Shown: piece after piece, positions 7,590 to 14,777 of the stretch
How the letters are laid out: each line of letters opens with the position of its first letter
Numbering within the stretch: the stretch's first letter is position 1
Assembly (NCBI RefSeq): GCF_003265355.1
Contig: NZ_QFRW01000321.1
Location: 1 to 46,943, forward strand
Reading direction: 5' to 3'
Source of the DNA: Glycomyces dulcitolivorans
GTDB lineage: Bacteria > Actinomycetota > Actinomycetes > Mycobacteriales > Micromonosporaceae
Length of the DNA: 46,943 bases
Notes under the pieces: generated by a model
Databases searched by the model: none
What the model was told of the DNA's origin: nothing
The model's input: the letters and a program-made list of their open reading frames with translations, nothing else
Made by a program: the position numbers and the translations under genes

Positions 7590-8077
7590 CAGATGACCTC
7601 GGCCATCTCGGTCTGGAGTTCGGTGGCCTTGCGCAGCAGCCCGCGCATGATGACCATGAGCATCGCGAACGAGGCCCCGCCTCCGATGCACGAGGCCAGG
7701 CCGAGCATCGCGCCGATGAAGCCCATCTCGTCGCTCCCGGAGTCGAGGGCGAAGAAGCAGACGGTGACCGCGAGCGAGAGGAGCACCCCCGCGAGTGCGG
7801 CGCCGATGATGACGTCGATCCAGCGGAACGCCTTGGCACTGAAGATCGCGTCGCGGTCGACCATGCCGAGGAGCATCCAGCCCGCGACGAGCATGACCTG
7901 GACGCAGGCGACGCCGATGATCGAGGCGGCGCCGAGGACGGGGGCCAGATCGGGGCCGTAGTAGTGCTCGAACTCCGGCATCCCCGAGTTGGGCACGATC
8001 ATGATCTGGCCGAAGAGCGAAGCGAGGAGAGCGGCGGCGACGGCCATCCGCAGGACGACGGTGAAGAAGAGGTTCAT
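7589..8077 (-). CDS. DUF2975 four-helix membrane protein
   Basis: A 162-aa integral membrane protein with four predicted helices (about residues 5-28, 46-70, 86-111 and 117-143). It matches the DUF2975 pattern: helix 2 is followed by MVDRDAIFSAKAFRWID, the typical xPFxxxxxxRLR-like cytoplasmic segment, and the C-terminus is a charged tail (LLRKATELQTEMAEVI). Function of the family is unknown. The gene is first in a two-gene operon with the small HTH gene. Its start codon lies 2 bases from a perfect 15-bp inverted repeat, so translation and transcription could both be affected by a bound protein. Confidence 0.85.
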   Translation of the reverse strand: MNLFFTVVLRMAVAAALLASLFGQIMIVPNSGMPEFEHYYGPDLAPVLGAASIIGVACVQVMLVAGWMLLGMVDRDAIFSAKAFRWIDVIIGAALAGVLLSLAVTVCFFALDSGSDEMGFIGAMLGLASCIGGGASFAMLMVIMRGLLRKATELQTEMAEVI

Positions 8078-8079
8078 AC

Positions 8080-8134
8080 ATCGATTCTCGATCGGTATCT
8101 ATCGAAAGTCAATAGCTATCGATCGAGAATCGAT
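8080..8134. promoter_or_regulatory. 55-bp inverted repeat upstream of DUF2975-HTH operon
   Basis: Perfect 15-bp arms ATCGATTCTCGATCG (8080-8094) and CGATCGAGAATCGAT (8120-8134), with further pairing inward (most of GTATCTAT against ATAGCTAT). The patch is far more AT-rich than its flanks and abuts the start codon at 8077. Likely an operator/promoter for the HTH protein encoded downstream. Confidence 0.7.
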
Positions 8135-8167
8135 ATGAGGCACGATCCCGGGAGTATGCGTCAGAGC

Positions 8168-9049
8168 TCAGTCGTCGAGGAGCGTCAGCTCCATGCCGCG
8201 GATCCGCGAGGCGTCGGTGATCCCCTCCATCGCGGTGATCCGCCCGTCCTCGACGGTGAACACCAGCACCCGCGTGGGCATCCCCGGGATCGACGACACC
8301 GCGCCGATCTTCCCCTCGGCGAGCACGAGCTGCGCCTGGGTCGCCATGGCCGCGAACGTCATCGCCCCGCCCGCGATCGTGGCCGCGCCGCGCAGGATCG
8401 TCCCGACCTCGGCCGCGTCGGTCCGCAGCGTCACGTCCGGGTCGAGGACCGACACCAGCGCGTCGAAGTCCCCTTCGCGCGCCGCCGACATGAACGCCTC
8501 CACCACGGCCCGCTGCCGCGCGGTGTCCCGGCGCTCCGGCTCCCCGGTCCCGCGCACCCGCGCGCGGGCCCGGCTCGCGAGCTTCCTCGCGGCCGTCGGG
8601 GTCCGGTCGACCACCTGGGCGATCTCGTCGAAGGGCACCCCGAACATGTCGTGCAGGACGAACGCGAGCCGCTCGGCCGGCTCCAGCGTCTCCAGGACCA
8701 CCAGGAGCGCGAGCCCCACCGAGTCGGCCATGACCGCCGACGACTCCGGGTCGGCCGGCGCGTTCGTGAAGCCCGGCAGCGCGGCTGGCTCGGGCCCGGC
8801 CTCGGGCATGGGCTGCTCGGCCCGCGACTTGCGCCGCCGCAACTGGTCCAGGCACACCCGGCCGACCACGGTGGTGAGCCATCCGGACAGGTTCTCGATG
8901 CGGTCGGCGTCGCTGGCGGCCAGGCGGAACCAGGCCTCCTGGACGGCGTCCTCGGCTTCCCCCGAGGAGCCGAGCATCCGGAAGGCCACCGCCTCCAAGC
9001 GCGGCCGGTCCTCGTCGAAGCGTCGCGCGAGCCACTGGTCGTCGGTCAT
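8168..9049 (-). CDS. ECF41-like sigma factor with C-terminal SnoaL-like domain
   Basis: A 293-aa sigma factor. Region 2 (about residues 8-75, DRPRLEAVAFRMLGSSGEAEDAVQEAWFRL) and region 4 (about 120-180, LEPAERLAFVLHDMFGVPFDEIAQVVDRTPTAARKLASRARARV) are of the SigJ/ECF41 type. The C-terminal ~100 residues (AFMSAAREGDFDALVSVLDPDVTLRTDA...) form a SnoaL-like domain, which in ECF41 factors modulates activity in place of an anti-sigma. The chosen ATG has GAGGAGGGGA at ideal spacing. ECF41 genes are often beside an oxidoreductase/carboxymuconolactone-decarboxylase/epimerase gene; none is adjacent here. Confidence 0.88.
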   Translation of the reverse strand: MTDDQWLARRFDEDRPRLEAVAFRMLGSSGEAEDAVQEAWFRLAASDADRIENLSGWLTTVVGRVCLDQLRRRKSRAEQPMPEAGPEPAALPGFTNAPADPESSAVMADSVGLALLVVLETLEPAERLAFVLHDMFGVPFDEIAQVVDRTPTAARKLASRARARVRGTGEPERRDTARQRAVVEAFMSAAREGDFDALVSVLDPDVTLRTDAAEVGTILRGAATIAGGAMTFAAMATQAQLVLAEGKIGAVSSIPGMPTRVLVFTVEDGRITAMEGITDASRIRGMELTLLDD

Positions 9050-9133
9050 ATCCGGTCCCCTCCTCATGTGCGGTCACCGGTATGACGCAATCCTCGCTGC
9101 GAATGTGACCGCTGGGCGAGGCCGGGTGGCTGC

Positions 9134-9298
9134 GGTCACCGCCCGCGCTGTTTGAGCGCCGGAGACAGGGGCGGGGTCACCACTTGGGCGGTTCGAGACC
9201 CGGAGGCGGGGGCTACGGTCACCGCCCGTGGGGGTCGGGTCCCCGCAGGCGGGGTGCGGTCACCGCCTGCGCGGTTCAGGTGGTGCGGGTCCGGCGAT
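9134..9298. repeat. Tandem imperfect 41-bp repeats
   Basis: Units start at 9134, 9175, 9217 and 9258 (spacing 41, 42, 41), each beginning GGTCACC and continuing with a CGCxxGCGCGGTTxGAG-like then CCGGAGGCGGGG-like segment. A GGTCACC outlier lies 62 bp upstream at 9072. Units differ from each other by many substitutions. Confidence 0.65.
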
Positions 9299-9314
9299 GG
9301 GGTTGAGGGTTGTT

Positions 9315-9346
9315 GCGGGTGGACATGTCGCGCCATGTCCACCCGC
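9315..9346. repeat. Perfect 13-bp hairpin
   Basis: GCGGGTGGACATG, 6-base loop TCGCGC, CATGTCCACCCGC. No U-tract on either side. Confidence 0.6.
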
Positions 9347-9364
9347 TATCCCCGCGGGGGATTC

Positions 9365-9399
9365 GGGGCGGTGCCGACGGCCTCCGTCGGCACCGCCCC
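9365..9399. repeat. Perfect 16-bp hairpin
   Basis: GGGGCGGTGCCGACGG, loop CCT, CCGTCGGCACCGCCCC. This is one of the longest perfect stems in the window; no gene ends within 300 bp of it on either strand. Confidence 0.65.
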
Positions 9400-9416
9400 G
9401 GTGGTTCTCGCAGGTG

Positions 9417-9442
9417 CCGCGGGCGGGTGCACCCGCCCGCGG
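9417..9442. repeat. Perfect 26-bp palindrome
   Basis: Halves CCGCGGGCGGGTG and CACCCGCCCGCGG with no spacer. As RNA it would need a small loop opened at its centre; as DNA it is a fully symmetric site. Confidence 0.6.
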
Positions 9443-9488
9443 ACTTGGTGCGGCTCGATCGATCCCACTGTGCCGCCTACCTGCGAGA

Positions 9489-9523
9489 ACCAGAGTAAGA
9501 CTCTGGTATGAGGAGGCTTTTTT
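9489..9523 (+). terminator. Orphan intrinsic terminator-like hairpin with T-tract
   Basis: ACCAGAGT, loop AAG, ACTCTGGT (9489-9507), then ATGAGGAGGC and six T at 9518-9523. It points rightward on the + strand, where no + gene precedes it, so it may end an unannotated short transcript. Confidence 0.4.
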
Positions 9524-9576
9524 ACTACTAACTACAACACCCTGGCCTGCAAAGCGGCAAGGATTGTTTTCGCGCC

Positions 9577-9585
9577 TGTGGATAA
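9577..9585 (-). other. DnaA-box-like site 1
   Basis: Reads TTATCCACA on the - strand, an exact match to the DnaA-box consensus. The surrounding CGCCTGTGGATAAC is shared with the second site. Confidence 0.4.
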
Positions 9586-9672
9586 CTCGGCGCAGGGGCG
9601 CGGGCACCTCGATGTTCCGGCTGTGCGGGCCGGTGGTGCGAGTGTCGGTGCTGTTCAGGCGCATGGTCCAAC

Positions 9673-9701
9673 CCTGGCACGGGTGGCCCGGGGGTGCCAG
9701 G
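9673..9701. repeat. 8-bp hairpin in the non-coding island
   Basis: CCTGGCAC and GTGCCAGG separated by 13 bases, directly before GGAAAATCTTTCC and the second DnaA-box-like site. Confidence 0.45.
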
Positions 9702-9715
9702 AAAATCTTTCCGCC

Positions 9716-9724
9716 TGTGGATAA
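9716..9724 (-). other. DnaA-box-like site 2
   Basis: Second exact TTATCCACA on the - strand, 139 bp from the first and in the same orientation, within GCCTGTGGATAAC. Confidence 0.4.
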
Positions 9725-9730
9725 CCCGGG

Positions 9731-9753
9731 GTCCGCCCGCGGAGCGGGCGGAC
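9731..9753 (-). terminator. Hairpin just past arcA stop
   Basis: GTCCGCCCGC, loop GGA, GCGGGCGGAC; begins 10 bases beyond the arcA stop. No clear U-tract, so termination is inferred from position and stem strength. Confidence 0.6.
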
Positions 9754-9763
9754 CGGGCGGGCA

Positions 9764-11005
9764 TCAGAACTCGACCGGGTCGCGGCTGATGGGGCAGGTC
9801 ATGCAGTGGCCGCCGCCGCGGCCGCGGCCCAGTTCGGCGCCGACGATCGTGATGACCTCGATGCCGGCCTTGCGGAGCAGCGTGTTGGTCTGGGTGTTGC
9901 GGTCGTACGTCATGACCACGCCCGGTTCGAGGGCGACCGCGTTGTTGCCCGAGTCCCATTGCTGGCGTTCGGAGGCGTAGACGTCTCCTCCGGTTTCGAT
10001 GACGCGGAGGCCCGGCAGGCCCAGCGCTTTGGCGACTACTTCGGTGAACGGCGTCGTGCCGTGGTCGACCAGGTCGAGGCCCGGCTCGCGGTCGGCCGGG
10101 AGAAGCGTGAAGGTGTGGACCGCGTCCATGATCTGCGGGTACAGGGTCACCACGTCGCGGTCGGCGAACGTGAAGACCGTGTCCAGGTGCATCGCGGAAC
10201 GGAGCTTCGGCATCCCTGCGACGATGACCTGCTCGGCCGCGCCCCGCTCGAAGAGCGCCCGCGCGACCTGGGTGATCGCCTGGCGGGAGGTCCGCTCGCT
10301 CATGCCCATGAGCACCACGCCGTTCCCCACCGGCATGATGTCGCCGCCCTCGAACGTCGCCTGCCCCCAGCTCTGGTCCGGGTCGCCCCACCAGACCGTG
10401 GCGCCCGTGAAGTCCGGATGGAACGTGTAGACCGCCTTCATCAGCAGCGTCTCGTCGTGACGGGCGGGCCAGTACAGCGGGTTGAGCGTGAGCCCGCCGT
10501 AGAGCCAGCAGGTCGTGTCCCTCGTGTAGAGCGTGTTCGGCAGCGGCGGCATCAGGTACTCGCGGGCGCCCGTCGACTCGCGGGCCAGCGCGATGTAGCC
10601 CGGGCGCAGGTCCTCCGGAAGGTCCGCTGTGGACAGTCCGCCGATGAGGTACTCGGCGAGGTCGGCGGGGGCGAGCGATTCGAGGTACGCGCGGGTCGGC
10701 TCGATCAGGCCGAGGCCGACCTCGTTCGCCGTGATCTTGCGGTCCAGCAGCCACGACCGGGCCGCCGGGTCGGCGACCGTGGCCGCGAGGAGGTCGTGGA
10801 GCTCGACGACCTCGACGCCCCTGGCCCGCATCTTGTTCACGAAGTCGAGGTGGTCGCGCTGCGCGTTCTCCACCCACATGACGTCGTCGAACAGCAGCCC
10901 GTCGGCGTTCGTCGGCGTCAGCCGCCGGTGGGCCAGGCCCGGGCGGCACACCAGGACCTTCCGCAGCCTGCCCACCTCGGAGTGGACTCCGTATGCATCC
11001 GTCAT
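9764..11005 (-). CDS. arcA: Arginine deiminase
   Basis: Hydrolyses L-arginine to citrulline and ammonia, the first step of the arginine deiminase pathway. The 413 aa match the family's normal size. Visible family marks: N-terminal [17 protein letters not shown], the substrate-binding [33 protein letters not shown], and the C-terminal [15 protein letters not shown], whose C401 is the catalytic nucleophile. ATG 11005 has GGGGGAAA upstream, 20 bp after the arcD stop, so arcD-arcA is one operon. No ornithine carbamoyltransferase or carbamate kinase gene lies beside it, so ATP recovery by the full pathway would need genes elsewhere. Likely role: arginine catabolism or acid/energy stress. Confidence 0.96.
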   Translation of the reverse strand: MTDAYGVHSEVGRLRKVLVCRPGLAHRRLTPTNADGLLFDDVMWVENAQRDHLDFVNKMRARGVEVVELHDLLAATVADPAARSWLLDRKITANEVGLGLIEPTRAYLESLAPADLAEYLIGGLSTADLPEDLRPGYIALARESTGAREYLMPPLPNTLYTRDTTCWLYGGLTLNPLYWPARHDETLLMKAVYTFHPDFTGATVWWGDPDQSWGQATFEGGDIMPVGNGVVLMGMSERTSRQAITQVARALFERGAAEQVIVAGMPKLRSAMHLDTVFTFADRDVVTLYPQIMDAVHTFTLLPADREPGLDLVDHGTTPFTEVVAKALGLPGLRVIETGGDVYASERQQWDSGNNAVALEPGVVMTYDRNTQTNTLLRKAGIEVITIVGAELGRGRGGGHCMTCPISRDPVEF

Positions 11006-11025
11006 TGGTTTCCCCCAAGGGTTTT

Positions 11026-12465
11026 CTAGATGATGATCCAGCCCAGAGACAGTGCGACGATGCCGAGCACGGCGCCCGCGACCGACACCGCCAGCAGCAC
11101 CGCCTCGCCCGGACTGAACAGGCGCCGGCCCTGCTCGCGGCGGGTCATGACGAACAGGATCGTGGCCGGCGCGTACACGATGAACGACACCAGCACGAAC
11201 TTCAGGCCCGCCGCGAACAGCAGGAACGCCGTGTACACGACGGCGAGGAGCGCGATCGGCATCGCCCCGCCGGTGCGTTCGCCGACCGCGCCGCGGTCCC
11301 ATCCCGCGGCGACCTTGACCGCGAACAGGGCCGCGAGCAGGAACGGGATGAGCGTGAGTGCGCTGGTGAGGTCGAGCGCGAAGTTGAAGGCGTCCTCGGA
11401 GAAGTAGGTGACGACCAGGACCACCTGGCTGAGCGCCGTCGACAGCGCGAGGGCCGGGACCGGGACGTCCTCCTTCGTGGACCGGGCCAGGAACCGCGGC
11501 ATGTCCTTGTCCTTGGCGGCCACGAACAGGACCTCGGCGGCCATGAGCGTCCACGCCAGGTACGCGCCGAGGACCGACACGATGAGGCCGACCGAGACGA
11601 AGACCATGCCCCAGGTGCCGACCGCGTGCTCCAGGACCCCGGCCATGGACGGCTGGCGCAGCTCGGCGATCTCGTCCATCGGCATGATCCCGTAGGACAC
11701 GATCGTGACCGACGCGAACACCGCGAACACCGACAGGAACCCGGTGATCGTGGCTCGGCCGACGTCTTCGCGGCGCTTGGCGTGCCGGGAGTACACGGAG
11801 GCGCCCTCGACGCCGAGGAACACGAACACGGTCGCGAGCATCGTGCCCTTGACCTGGCTGAACAGGGAGCCGGCGTAGTCGGCGCCGCCCCAGTTCTCGG
11901 CGAACGCGTGCGGGTCGAGGAAGAACAGCGCCAGGATCACGAACACGATGATGGGGACGAGTTTGGCGACCGTGACGATCCGGTTGATCGCCGCGGCCTC
12001 CTTGACGCCGCGCTTGATGAGGAGGAAGAACCCCCACAGGCCCGCCGAGGAGATGGCGATCGCCAGGACCGTGTCGCCCTCCCCGAGCGCCGGGACGATC
12101 GCGCCCACGGTCGACATGATGAGGACCCAGTAGGTCACGTTGCCGACGCACGCCGAGGCCCAGTACCCGAACGCGGAGAAGAAGCCGGGGTATTCGCCGA
12201 ACCCGGCCTTGGCGTACGCGTACACGCCGGCGTCGAGGTCGGGGCGGCGCATGGCGAGCTGCTGGAACACGAAGGCGAGCATGAGCATGCCGGTGCCGGC
12301 GATGGCCCAGGCGACGAGGGCGCCGGCGACGCCGGTCTGCTGGGCGAAGCGGGCGGGGAGGGAGAAGACGCCGGCGCCGACCATTGAGCCGACCACCATG
12401 GACGTGAGCGTCCAGAACGCGAGTTTCGCCGCGGGACGGGCCTCGGTCGCGGTCTCGTGCGCCAT
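11026..12465 (-). CDS. arcD: Basic amino acid permease, ArcD-like arginine/ornithine antiporter
   Basis: APC-superfamily inner-membrane transporter of 479 aa with about 13 hydrophobic segments. The N-terminal half-helix motif [17 protein letters not shown] (glycine-rich unwound TM1) and the TM6 segment [29 protein letters not shown] are typical of the basic amino acid/polyamine antiporter group. Position directly upstream of arcA supports arginine uptake in exchange for ornithine or citrulline. ATG 12465 is chosen for its GAGGA ribosome site; upstream in-frame codons encode a non-family extension. A possible -10 (TATATT on the - strand, 12521-12526) lies about 55 bases upstream. Confidence 0.88.
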   Translation of the reverse strand: MAHETATEARPAAKLAFWTLTSMVVGSMVGAGVFSLPARFAQQTGVAGALVAWAIAGTGMLMLAFVFQQLAMRRPDLDAGVYAYAKAGFGEYPGFFSAFGYWASACVGNVTYWVLIMSTVGAIVPALGEGDTVLAIAISSAGLWGFFLLIKRGVKEAAAINRIVTVAKLVPIIVFVILALFFLDPHAFAENWGGADYAGSLFSQVKGTMLATVFVFLGVEGASVYSRHAKRREDVGRATITGFLSVFAVFASVTIVSYGIMPMDEIAELRQPSMAGVLEHAVGTWGMVFVSVGLIVSVLGAYLAWTLMAAEVLFVAAKDKDMPRFLARSTKEDVPVPALALSTALSQVVLVVTYFSEDAFNFALDLTSALTLIPFLLAALFAVKVAAGWDRGAVGERTGGAMPIALLAVVYTAFLLFAAGLKFVLVSFIVYAPATILFVMTRREQGRRLFSPGEAVLLAVSVAGAVLGIVALSLGWIII

Positions 12466-12692
12466 GGGATCCTCGCAGGTCCTGCCCGCGGTCCCCGGTG
12501 GCCGATGGGCATCGGGCCTGAATATAACTCCCGTCCGGGCGGCGGGGCCGCGATTCGCGCCGATCGACCGGTTTGCGGGGGCGGCGGGCGTGTGCACGGA
12601 GACGACCGGCGTGAACTGGGCTCGGATTCGGCGGGGGCCGCGGCGGGTACCCGTTCGGCTCCCCCAGATGGGGTCGGACGGAAGGAGCGGAC

Positions 12693-13148
12693 ATGGACGT
12701 CTCGGAGAGCAAGCCCGACCGGATCGTGGTCGGCGTCGACGGCTCGGCCGCGTCGCTGCGGGCGCTCGAATGGGCCCTGCGAGAGGCGGCGCTCACCGGC
12801 GCCGTGATCGAGGCCGTTCACGCGTGGGAGGTGCCCGCCCAGTACGGGACGGGGATGATGGTGCTGCCCAGCGGCGAGGAGTTCGAGACCGCCGCGAAGG
12901 AGTCCCTGGCGAGGTCGATCGAGCAGGCGGCCGGAAGCGACCCCGGGGTAGAGATCGAGCAGAACGCGGTCGCCGGTCATGCGGCCAAGGTCCTCATCGA
13001 CGCCGCCGACGGCGCCGCACTGCTGGTCGTGGGGTCGCGCGGGCACGGCGGGTTCGTGGGGACGCTCGTCGGCTCGGTCAGCCAGTACTGCGTCTCGCAC
13101 GCGCCGTGCCCGGTCGTGGTCGTCCGCGACCTGTCGCAGAAGGACTAG
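12693..13148 (+). CDS. Universal stress protein (UspA family)
   Basis: Single Usp domain of 151 aa. It opens [24 protein letters not shown] and closes with the ATP-binding motif G-2x-G-9x-G(S/T), here [17 protein letters not shown], followed by [11 protein letters not shown]. It should therefore bind ATP and be cytoplasmic. GGAAGGAG precedes the ATG. Divergent from arcD-arcA; in actinobacteria Usp proteins often accompany hypoxia or energy-stress genes, which would fit, but no dormancy-regulon box was recognised here. Confidence 0.93.
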   Translation: MDVSESKPDRIVVGVDGSAASLRALEWALREAALTGAVIEAVHAWEVPAQYGTGMMVLPSGEEFETAAKESLARSIEQAAGSDPGVEIEQNAVAGHAAKVLIDAADGAALLVVGSRGHGGFVGTLVGSVSQYCVSHAPCPVVVVRDLSQKD

Positions 13149-13173
13149 GTGCCGCTGCGTCGGGGCCGCGGCG

Positions 13174-14724
13174 TTAGGCGGGCCGGTACGTGAACCGGTG
13201 GAGCACCGAGCCGGTGCCGCCGGCTGCGGCCGCACTCGTCTCGACTGCACTGGTTTCGACTGCACCGACGCCGAGCATCCGGCCGGTGAACCCGGCCGCG
13301 ACCTCGGTGGACAGGTAGCGGCCGTCCAGGCGCGCCAGGACGGTGCCGCCGACGGACAGGACGAGGTCGTCGGGGCCGTAGGCCGTCATGGTCTCGGCCT
13401 CGCACTCGACCGCTTCGATCCGCAGGACCGCTCGACGCCGATCGGCGTCGAGCGATTCGCCTTGTCCGGCGCTGGGTGCCTCGCCTCCGATCTCGACCGA
13501 TCCGAGTTCGGCCCGGATGCCGCCGATGCGGGCTTCGGCGCGGACCGTGCCGTCGGCGAAGACCAGGCCGTAGCGGTGGCGGTCGTCGATGCGGACTTCG
13601 AGGCGGCCCGAGCCGGTGAAGACCGCTTCGGCCTCCCAGCGGAGATCGGTGACGCGGGTGCACAGCAGGCCCGGCGAGCGGTCGCCCGGGTCGCGCAGGT
13701 CGAGGCCGCCGCCGTCGCGGATCACGGCGATCTTGGCGGGTTCGCTTGCGGGCGCGACCCAGCGGTGGTCGAGCTTCGCGGCGGTGAAGTCGTCGTCGAA
13801 GGGGGTCGGGTCGGGTGCGAACTCGTAGCGGGACTCGTCGAAGACGGGCCAGCCGTCGACCCAGTCCACGCCGGCGAGGAACGTCTCGCGGCCGAGCACG
13901 TGGAACGAGGGCGTGAACCCGCCGGGGCGGACCGCGAGGTACACCGCGGCCCATTCGCCGGTCGCGGTCTCGACGAGGTCGGCGTGGCCGGTGTTCTGCA
14001 CCGGGTGCGGGGTGGAGCGGTGGCTGAAGACGGGGTTGTGCGGGCAGGACTTGTAAGGGCCCTCGGGGCGGTCGGCGCGCGCGATGGTGACGGAGTGGCC
14101 GCGTTCGGTGCCGCCTTCGGCGAGGAGCAGGTACCAGTGGGCGCCGATGCGGTACAGGTGCGGCGCTTCGGGATAGGCGAGGCCGGAGCCCTGCCACACG
14201 AGATACGGGGGTGCCTCGAACTCGCCGGTCTTCATGTCGAGGCGGCCCTGCCAGATGCCGTTGCCGCCGTCGCCGGAGGCGACGGCGCCGGCCCAGGTGA
14301 GGTAGCAGGTACCGTCCTCGTCCCAGGCGAGGTCGGGGTCGATGCCGACCGCGTCGGGGACGAACACGGGGTCGCTCCAGGTCCCGGCGGGGTCCTCGGC
14401 GGAGACGATGGTCTGGCCGGAGTCGGCGTCGCCGACGTTCGTGGTCGCGAAATAGAACCGGCCGCCGTGGTGGCGCAGGGTCGAGCCGTAGATGCCGCCG
14501 GAGGGGCGGCCGTCGGCGCGCAGGAACTGGCCGCGCCGGTCGAGGATGTTCCCGATCCGCCGCCACGACACGAGGTCCCGGCTGTGGAAGATCGGCGCCC
14601 CGGGGAAGTACTCGAAGCTCGAATGGGCCAGGTAGTAGTCCTCGCCGACCCGGCACACGGTCGGGTCGGGGTGGAAGCCCGGGACGATCGGGTGCACGGC
14701 TGCGGACACTCGGGAAGGGTGCAT
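13174..14724 (-). CDS. GH43 family glycosidase (beta-xylosidase/arabinofuranosidase-like)
   Basis: A 516-aa protein with a five-bladed beta-propeller GH43 domain (about residues 10-310) and a C-terminal beta-sandwich (about 330-516) as in GH43 beta-xylosidases. Catalytic residues can be placed: general base D20 in PGFHPDPTV, pKa-modulating D129 in GIDPDLAWDEDG, and general acid E186 in YPEAPHLYRIG. No signal peptide, so it should cleave imported xylo- or arabino-oligosaccharides in the cytoplasm. ATG 14724 has GAGAGGA upstream. A dyad at 14753-14771 lies between it and the ABC gene upstream, so it may have its own controlled promoter. Confidence 0.9.
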   Translation of the reverse strand: MHPSRVSAAVHPIVPGFHPDPTVCRVGEDYYLAHSSFEYFPGAPIFHSRDLVSWRRIGNILDRRGQFLRADGRPSGGIYGSTLRHHGGRFYFATTNVGDADSGQTIVSAEDPAGTWSDPVFVPDAVGIDPDLAWDEDGTCYLTWAGAVASGDGGNGIWQGRLDMKTGEFEAPPYLVWQGSGLAYPEAPHLYRIGAHWYLLLAEGGTERGHSVTIARADRPEGPYKSCPHNPVFSHRSTPHPVQNTGHADLVETATGEWAAVYLAVRPGGFTPSFHVLGRETFLAGVDWVDGWPVFDESRYEFAPDPTPFDDDFTAAKLDHRWVAPASEPAKIAVIRDGGGLDLRDPGDRSPGLLCTRVTDLRWEAEAVFTGSGRLEVRIDDRHRYGLVFADGTVRAEARIGGIRAELGSVEIGGEAPSAGQGESLDADRRRAVLRIEAVECEAETMTAYGPDDLVLSVGGTVLARLDGRYLSTEVAAGFTGRMLGVGAVETSAVETSAAAAGGTGSVLHRFTYRPA

Positions 14725-14752
14725 CAGGGTCCTCTCTCGCGACGGCCGGACT

Positions 14753-14771
14753 AAGTTTAGTCGATAAACTT
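14753..14771. promoter_or_regulatory. Operator-like dyad before GH43 gene
   Basis: AAGTTTA, 5-base spacer GTCGA, TAAACTT: a perfect 7-bp dyad in an AT-rich patch, 29 bases upstream of the GH43 start. The sequence resembles xylose/ROK-family repressor sites (AGTTTA-type half-sites). Regulator not in the window. Confidence 0.6.
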
Positions 14772-14777
14772 TTTCGT

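Larger units (their letters stand above)
9050..9763. other. 714-bp non-coding island of repeats and hairpins
   Basis: No credible protein gene. It holds 41-bp imperfect tandem repeats (9134-9298), an 8-bp dyad (GTGACCGC 9105-9112 and GCGGTCAC 9132-9139), five further perfect hairpins, two DnaA-box-like sites and a short AT-rich patch (9507-9545). The ECF41 promoter must lie in its left part and the arcA terminator in its right part. Confidence 0.7.

Noticed and set aside
9134-9298. CRISPR array
   Set aside because: The repeats are diverged, contiguous in phase, and there are no unique equal-length spacers between conserved repeats; no cas genes are nearby.
9508-9545. Mini-ORF MRRLFYY after an AGGAGG-containing start, and a TACTAAC element like a yeast branch point
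   Set aside because: Seven codons with the Shine-Dalgarno-like bases inside the ORF, and a eukaryotic splicing motif in bacterial DNA; both are most simply chance in an AT-rich patch.
9260-9664. 134-codon open frame on the - strand in the non-coding island
   Set aside because: No recognisable domain, Arg/Pro-rich translation, and it crosses several perfect hairpins; no ribosome site.
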